From: Glandiceps talaboti
Taxonomy: Eukaryota > Hemichordata > Enteropneusta > Spengelidae
Reading direction: 5' to 3'
Assembly (NCBI RefSeq): GCF_964340395.1
Contig: NC_135555.1
Coordinates: 13,337,246-13,401,245 of the forward strand
Length of the DNA stretch: 64,000 nt
Positions within the stretch are counted from its first letter, which is position 1. Each line of letters begins with the position of its first letter. The notes below the pieces were generated by a model. The model did not search any database. It was not told where the DNA came from and was given only the letters and a program-made list of their open reading frames with translations. This document shows, in pieces, positions 49,241-64,000 of the stretch. A program made the translations under genes and the position numbers.

Positions 49241-50884
49241 ATCACACTACTGAACATCAGTTCAGTTGTGCTAAACATTAAAATAAAACATGAACATTGA
49301 TTCTCCAATATGTCTCTTTATTCATACTCATCAAAAGTTACTAGTTTTATATAATTCATTACAATGTAGAGCATGATACATTAGTGTTCAATTCTTGATG
49401 GCAATGGTGCAGCTTCATTTGAAATTTTCAAGTGGCCATAGAGGATTTAATATTTATTTAGGATTTTTTATTTCTTACACAATTTTATCATTTGTGAAAA
49501 ATCAATGTGAAACAACATTGACCAAGTCTAAGTTTATAAGTCATTATGTTGCAATAAGCTAAGAAATGTTTAAAAAGTTTCTTATTGTATGTACAATAAC
49601 AAACATTTCATACATTTATTAATCTTTTGCAATTTATTGAGTTACAAACAATGACTTGCCATTATAAAATTGTTTTATAAATTAAAAATCCAAAATAAAT
49701 AGCCGATCCTCATCCATCCACTTTAACAGATTTTTAAAAATTCTTTATTTTTATTCCTGAAATCTTCCAAGAACTACAAGTCTTAGTACATGTACACTCA
49801 TGTTTGGTGGTCTGAGATGTACTACACAATATTACCATGGAAACAGACTTGAGGTCCGTCCCTAAATAATACATTGCAAGAAATATTCAGTTGCCAAGTA
49901 AAAGTTGCAAAATGAAATCATTGTTGGAATATATACAACTCAGATAATTACATTTTTGAAAATGAAAGGAAAAGACAATTTTTTTTAAAACCCTTCCGAA
50001 GTATCCAATTCCTACAAATTATCCTGTAAATGAAATAAGGAAGAAAACCTACACCAATAAATGTGTTGTTATGGAATGACCAAGTTCTTGAGATATGGGG
50101 GTGGGGGTGGGGGGTACATAAATGAATGAATTCTATGTCATTTCTATGCTGTCATTCTCAATGGCATAAAACAAAGCCAGGAATATTTCCCAATCTGGAT
50201 AAACATTTATCACACTGGGAATAAATCGTTGTATCTCAATCTGGATATATGACTTTTGAACTCTGGTGCAGGTAACTACAGCATGGTGCATGTGGAAACA
50301 GGTATGTATGCATTCTACTCTCAAAGACCTGCAAAAACATTCCAGGGGTTGTCAAGGGTAAGTTTTCAGTACACATATTTGAAGAGTATTCTATCTGAAA
50401 ATAATTTATTCATATGTTTATCCAAATCAGAATAATTATACACAGTACATTGAATACTTTTATAACACTTAGGAAAAATGTTTATCTCGATGGGGAAATA
50501 TTCCTGACTAAAACAAGGTATTGAATTATCTCTATAACCATGGTAATTCACAAAAGTCATTCAGGAGTTGGAGATGGTCAGGTGAAATAATTCCTGTCAA
50601 TTATTATTACAGAAAGACTTACACCTTGTATCTTATAAAAAAATTGCTACAGTGTGTTTTCATCTTGTACACCTTTCACAGCAGATCTAACACTTAAATG
50701 TCTGTTCCCTCAGTTTGTTCATTGCATCAGTGCAAAAAATATGTTTTTATTGAAAAACTTCTGAGTCTTTGTGAAAAAAGGTTCCCATTGGTTACACTAT
50801 ACTTTCTTATTTATTTAACAATAATACAGGCAAGACATGTCACTTTCTCCACTTCATTCTACCCAATCAGAGTGAACATCATTT

Positions 50885-51030
50885 GCATACATACATACAT
50901 ACATACATACATACATACATACATACATACATACATACATACATACATACATACATACATACATACATACATACATACATACATACATACATACATACAT
51001 ACATACATACATACATACATACGTACGTAC
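50885..51030. repeat. (CATA)n microsatellite, about 35 units
   Basis: Uninterrupted catacatac for about 137 bp, then tacgtacgtac. Confidence 0.97.
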
Positions 51031-51379
51031 AGAGTTTAAGTGAACACACACACACACAGACTGCACAACAAAACACAGTACTGGACACTTTTAAAATTAC
51101 ACATAATTTTGATCACTTTAGTAAATAACCATCCTAGCATAAACTGTACTACATACATAAAATTACTGTAATAAATACCTTTTTACTCTGGTACGTCAAG
51201 GAAACATTACATCCTAAATATCACATAATATGCTTTTATACTTGGAGACATTCAACCTGATAAAGACGGGAGCAGATCAACTGTCGCTTGGCATATTGTC
51301 CAATATTTGGGTAGTAATACAAAATGACTTGAAAATACACTGCATGGTATGAATGCCAGTGGAACACTTCAGCATTCAT

Positions 51380-51645
51380 GGGCAGGATCACTAAATTTGA
51401 ATAAATTAATATTCATAAATGTAATTAACATAAATGAATATTAATTTCCACACATCTTGCACAAATGAATTCATACATGGTCAGTATCACCGAGTTTGAA
51501 TACATTGATATTCATAAGGTGATTAAACATAAATGAATATTCATTTCCACACATCTTGCATGACATGGTCAGTATCACTGAATTTGAAACATTAATATTC
51601 ATGAATGTAATTAACATAAATGAATATTCATTTCCACAAGGTATA
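51380..51645. repeat. About 95-bp tandem repeat, 3 copies
   Basis: The series tcactaaatttgaat / tcaccgagtttgaat / tcactgaatttgaaa is each time followed by attcata, aattaacataaatgaata and tttccacacatcttgc. The unit is rich in ATTCATA/TGAATAT palindromic words. Confidence 0.88.
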
Positions 51646-52164
51646 TGGTGTAAGGTATATGGTGAAAACACAGTCCTATGATAGTGGGACTGTGGGTGAA
51701 AGTACTTCATTTAAGTACATGACTGTTGACTGCACCATTATCTAACAATATTAGCCTATCAAAATGGTAGGTATACACCATAATTATTGTTGTAGACTCC
51801 TAAATAATATTTACTTGACATGAACACAATGATACAGTGTTGGCAATAAGACAGTAGCGTTTGCTTTGTATGAATAGATAAGTTTCAACTCTACATACAA
51901 TGTTGTCAATCATAGTGTAGAATTTGCTATGTACATGCACACAATTTTTAGTCATTTACATTATAACTGACTGTAGAAAATACCCTATTCAGTTTAATAC
52001 TATAATGTATATCTTTGATGTTAACAGCACAACAATATATCAGGCAATACCTTTGATCACTTAGATATATACCAGGAGATTATAAACTTTAATAGCAGTG
52101 ACATTTAGTTATCAGAAAACAATTTGTCATCTAACAGTTGATGGTTTTAATTACATCAACTAGA

Positions 52165-52574
52165 CATACGCATGTATGTGTGTATGTATGTATGTATGTA
52201 TGTATGTATGTATGTATGTATGTATGTATGTATGTATGTATGTATGTATGTATGTATGTGTATGTGTGTGTGTGTGTGTGTGCGTGCGTGCGTGCATGCA
52301 TGCATGCATGCATGCATGCATGCATGCATGTATGTATGTATGTATGTATGTATGTATGTATGTATGTATGTATGTATGTATGTATGTATGTATGTATGTA
52401 TGTATTTATGTATGTATGTATGTATGTATGTGTGTGTGTATGTATGTATGTATGTATGTATGTATGTATGTATGTATGTATGTATGTATGTATGTATGTA
52501 TGTATGTATGTGTGTATGTATGTATGTATGTATGTATGTATGTATGTATGTATGTATGTATGTATGTATGTATT

Positions 52575-52608
<34 letters not shown>

Positions 52609-52640
52609 TGTATGTATGTATGTATTTATATATGTATGTA
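52165..52640. repeat. (TATG)n array, about 475 bp
   Basis: Almost unbroken tgtatgtatg with a central tgcgtgcgtgcatgcatgca island (52280-52330) and rare tttat interruptions. All three forward frames are open, giving artefactual CMYV-type open frames. It is the reverse complement of the 50885-51030 array. Confidence 0.98.
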
Positions 52641-53139
52641 GAGCTGAAAACTTCTACAGAGAAAACACTGTATTCTTATTGCCTACACTGTATCTAAAAG
52701 ACTTTTTTGCAAAAGATACGTTGTTTGGCCACATTTAAAAAGTCAGCGTTTGGCTCCCTACACGGTGAGTATTTACTCATATTCTTTGTTGAATATGAGC
52801 TTGTATGTATACTCTATTCATACTAAAACAAAAAAGAAACAAAATGGTCCAATGGGTGCTGAATAACCCACAGATTTATGGAATGAATTCATAGTTTCCT
52901 TATATGGTAAATAACTTGTTATGTTCCAGACATCAAATGGAATTCTTCCTTGAATGATATGATGTATTCATGTAATACATGGTCAAGGGCCTTGTAGCAT
53001 AGTCAATGCTATACATGGTCCAGGGCCTTGAAGCAGCATCAAAATGTCATACTTGGTCAAGGTGTGTTATACATGGTCCAGGGCTATTAGCAGCATCAGT
53101 GTCATTGTGGTGCCCCTAGACCAGTTTCTTTGGTGCAAG

Positions 53140-61604
<8,465 letters not shown>

Positions 61605-61850
61605 TTATCTGTAAAATGATAAATCAAACACATACATTAGTCAGAATGGTCTGGGTGCCAAAGTGGGTATTGAGTCATCTAAAAGGCATCTTCAGATTCA
61701 AATTCAATGGAAAGCCTCTAGACAGGATCATCAGAATCTGAATTACTACCCACTCAATACTAGAATAGGGGAAATTATATGACGGTTCACACAGTTAAAA
61801 ACACAAGACAGAATACATAGAATAAATACTCCCCAAATGTTTCAACTTAC

Positions 61851-61893
61851 CATAGACCCTCCACCAACGTGGTGACGTGGTGGAGGGTCTATG
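61851..61893. mobile_element. 43-bp palindromic micro-element with perfect 7-bp TSD
   Basis: catagaccctccaccaacgt ... acgtggtggagggtctatg, flanked by aacttac at 61844-61850 and 61894-61900. It lies about 250 bp 5' of the SLC66A2 start codon, within the probable 5' UTR intron. Confidence 0.72.
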
Positions 61894-62482
61894 AACTTAC
61901 TAATTCTTAATCTGAATTTTATGGCGAATAAATATGATGGCCATTCAGTTAAACTATTGTGAAGTTACAATTTCAGTATTAGGACACAGGCTACTACCAG
62001 GCAATCCAGAGCATAAAACAAGGACTATATTAAGACTTAATTTATGAGTGAAACCTTAATCTAAGTTATGTAACATTAAATCTTTGTAATATATCAAAGC
62101 CCCTCCACTATGAATATATTAATGCATTCCTGCTATTGTTCATAATGTAGAGAAGGATGGGTTACACTTTCTATTATTGCCCTGCATATTATTACAAAGG
62201 TTAACAAAGAATGTTCCTACATGCACCTTTTAAAATTTGTCAATATAATATAGATTCAACATTGATAACACTTATTTACTGTGCAAATGTTAAGGTACAT
62301 GAAAAAAGTAACAGAGTAGCAATTAGGATGTGTCTGGTGCACTTTAATTTGGTGGACAATGGGAAGTTAAAAATTAATTTAGCTTTATTAACTGAAGACA
62401 CGTTTGTGTACAATTTTCTCTTTGGGCCTGTAGCCTTATTGTTCTGAAATAAATTGATGAAATACTCATCCAATCATTTGCC

Positions 62483-63145
62483 GATTGCGATTCACCTCGT
62501 TCCAATTTCAACTCGTCCCATTTCAACTCGCCCCATTTTTAACTCGTCCTATTTTCAACTCGCCCCAACAACACTAGGAAATGTTTATAAATCTAAACGA
62601 TACATGGATTCGAAGTACAGAGGCCGAAAAATTTACATGATTTTACCTACGTAGCCAGTTGAAGCGTAGCAAATCTAACATTTCCTAGCAGAAAGTACGT
62701 GTGGGTTTTGGCTAAGTGTTTGCTAGATCTAGAACTTATACTAGCACAACAACTTTCCCCAGTCATGAAATATCACTTTTCACACTTTTAGGACTTAATG
62801 TTTACAACCCAAATAAGAAATATTAGTGACTGACACGCTTACGACTTCCGCGCGTACGGGTTTTGGAGACGTGTCTCCTCCCCCTATTTAGCGCAACTAA
62901 GTATTGTAGTATGTGTTTACAGAGCTAGTGTTATTTCATTAGTGGAATACGAGATACCAAAGACCATCCAAACTGAGTACTAGTAGCTTCGATTTCATAT
63001 ATGCACAGGTAAATTATATTGTAAAGAGTTGGGGTGAGTTGAAAATGGGGCGAGTAGAAATTGGGGCGAGTTGAAAATTGGACGAGTTGAGTGGGATGAG
63101 TTGAAATGGGATGAGTTGAAATTGGGATGAGTTGATCCGTCACCT
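62483..63145. mobile_element. 663-bp foldback element with subrepeat arms, 5' of SLC66A2
   Basis: The left arm (about 62498-62568) repeats ttcaactcgtccca/ttcaactcgcccca four to five times. The right arm (about 63031-63135) is the inverse, tggggcgagttgaaa / tgggatgagttgaaa, six to seven times. A direct repeat catttgcc at 62475-62482 and 63146-63153 may be an 8-bp target duplication. The interior has a CpG-rich patch (cttccgcgcgtacgggt near 62847). Confidence 0.72.
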
Positions 63146-63153
63146 CATTTGCC

Positions 63154-64000
63154 CTCCCCTCCCCTCCCCATTAGTTATATTTAAATGTTTTCAACACTCA
63201 TTGTTTCCAAGCACTTAAAAATCTACTTTATGAAAACAATGTGTGTGTTGTCTACATACAAAATGTACAAGCTGTTAGCACTGATAAGTTACAGCCACTG
63301 GGACAATAAGAAATTAGACACAAATTGCTAAAATACTCATCCAATCCCAATTAATAGTTAACATTTGATGTTTTCAAAGCTCATATGGTATATCTAAGCA
63401 CTCTCAATCTACTTCGAAGTGATCAACAGGATTGGAATGAAGCTGATGTTACTAGAGTAGATGTAGACACCAAATGTGCTACTGTCAAAACTTCCATGCT
63501 CACTGGTTGATCAAGACCAGTGGTATGCCCATGGAGGGCAGGATGTATTGGGGGGGGGGGGGGGGGGGGGGGCTTTGTGTGAAATCCAGCACCAAAATAC
63601 ATCAATACAGTATATGTTTTGATGATCATATAATTGATCTTTTTAATTCTCAGCCTGTATTACTCACAGTTTTTGAAGTTTTACTTAATATATTTTTTGT
63701 ATCTATTACCCTCTCACATTTTATCTCCTTTCATTTTATATATTTGTGCTTTTGTAACCTTCTGTAACCTTTCTTAATCAAGAATTAGTACATATTTATT
63801 TAAATATAAATATACAACAATAATGATATCAAAATGGAGCAAAGTGGCAACAATCTATTTGAATACTTGTAAGGCCGAGGGGTAGTGATATACATGTATG
63901 ATGTGTAATTAGATGACATGGCTAAGTAATGCCATTGATTCAATACATGGTGTAGTAGTAAAACGTCACCATTGACAACAGGTTGTCACTGGGTGTATAA
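63154..64000. other. Right-hand flank, no gene recognised
   Basis: AT-rich sequence upstream of SLC66A2. Apart from the poly-G run and a second copy of the word aatactcatccaatc (63333; first at 62461), I see no exon, RNA gene or element that I can support. Confidence 0.45.
63550..63572. repeat. Poly-G run (23 bp)
   Basis: An uninterrupted G run. On the opposite strand it would read as polyproline in an artefactual frame. Confidence 0.95.

Larger units (their letters stand above)
48500..53139. other. Intergenic region, microsatellite-rich
   Basis: Between the Sox-like start and the SLC66A2 stop there is no recognised exon. The stretch holds three long tetranucleotide arrays (49104-49240, 50885-51030, 52165-52640), a roughly 95-bp tandem repeat of ATTCATA-rich units (51380-51645) and a short G-rich run (50098-50115). 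The proximal right part (about 52750-53139) should include the SLC66A2 3' UTR. Confidence 0.5.

Noticed and set aside
52138-52738. Overlapping plus-strand frames of CMYV repeats up to 188 codons
   Set aside because: All three frames are open only because of the TATG tetranucleotide array.

Overview
The window is nuclear DNA from an animal, almost certainly a marine invertebrate. It is AT-rich, with large introns bounded by GT-AG, many tetranucleotide and CA/TG microsatellites, minisatellites and miniature transposons, and tRNA-derived SINEs of kinds common in marine invertebrates. The gene set (MPHOSPH6, a CARD plus death-domain adaptor, TMEM64, a SoxB-like factor, SLC66A2) fits an invertebrate deuterostome such as a hemichordate or amphioxus, but a lophotrochozoan cannot be excluded from sequence alone.

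Layout. (1) 169-1446, plus strand: the last three coding exons of MPHOSPH6, whose 5' part lies outside the window. (2) 6022-14745, minus strand: a complete five-exon gene for a 215-residue CRADD/RAIDD-like adaptor with a CARD, a death domain and an unusual lysine-rich tail. Its introns hold a 32-copy 48-bp minisatellite and a 65-bp minisatellite. (3) 24768-39214, minus strand: a complete three-exon TMEM64-like gene (344 residues). Its two introns (3.2 and 10.2 kb) are full of mobile-element debris. (4) 47672-48439, minus strand: an intronless HMG-box gene, SoxB-like, with a Thr/Ser/Gln/Pro-rich tail. (5) 53140-61595, minus strand: a complete five-exon SLC66A2 (PQLC1) gene of 283 residues. All exon joins given here keep frame and use canonical splice sites.

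The genes do not form an operon or a pathway: they cover RNA processing, death-fold signalling, ER/Golgi membrane biology, transcription and endosomal membrane transport. Their proximity looks incidental. Most of the remaining sequence is intron or intergenic DNA.

The most distinctive content outside the genes is a rich set of non-autonomous DNA elements, several of which can be proven mobile from this window alone by target-site duplications (TSDs). These are a 171-bp hAT-like MITE (8-bp TSD), a CACAGG foldback family (8-bp TSD, one copy with doubled arms), a roughly 60-140-bp TAGNCTG family (9-bp TSD), and a tiny palindromic element of only 25-43 bp with 7-bp flanking repeats. I see no bacterial-type system, CRISPR array, rRNA or intact tRNA gene. 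No complete undescribed system is evident. The adaptor gene with its polylysine tail and triplicated splice donor, and the micro-palindrome family, are the items most worth a second look.
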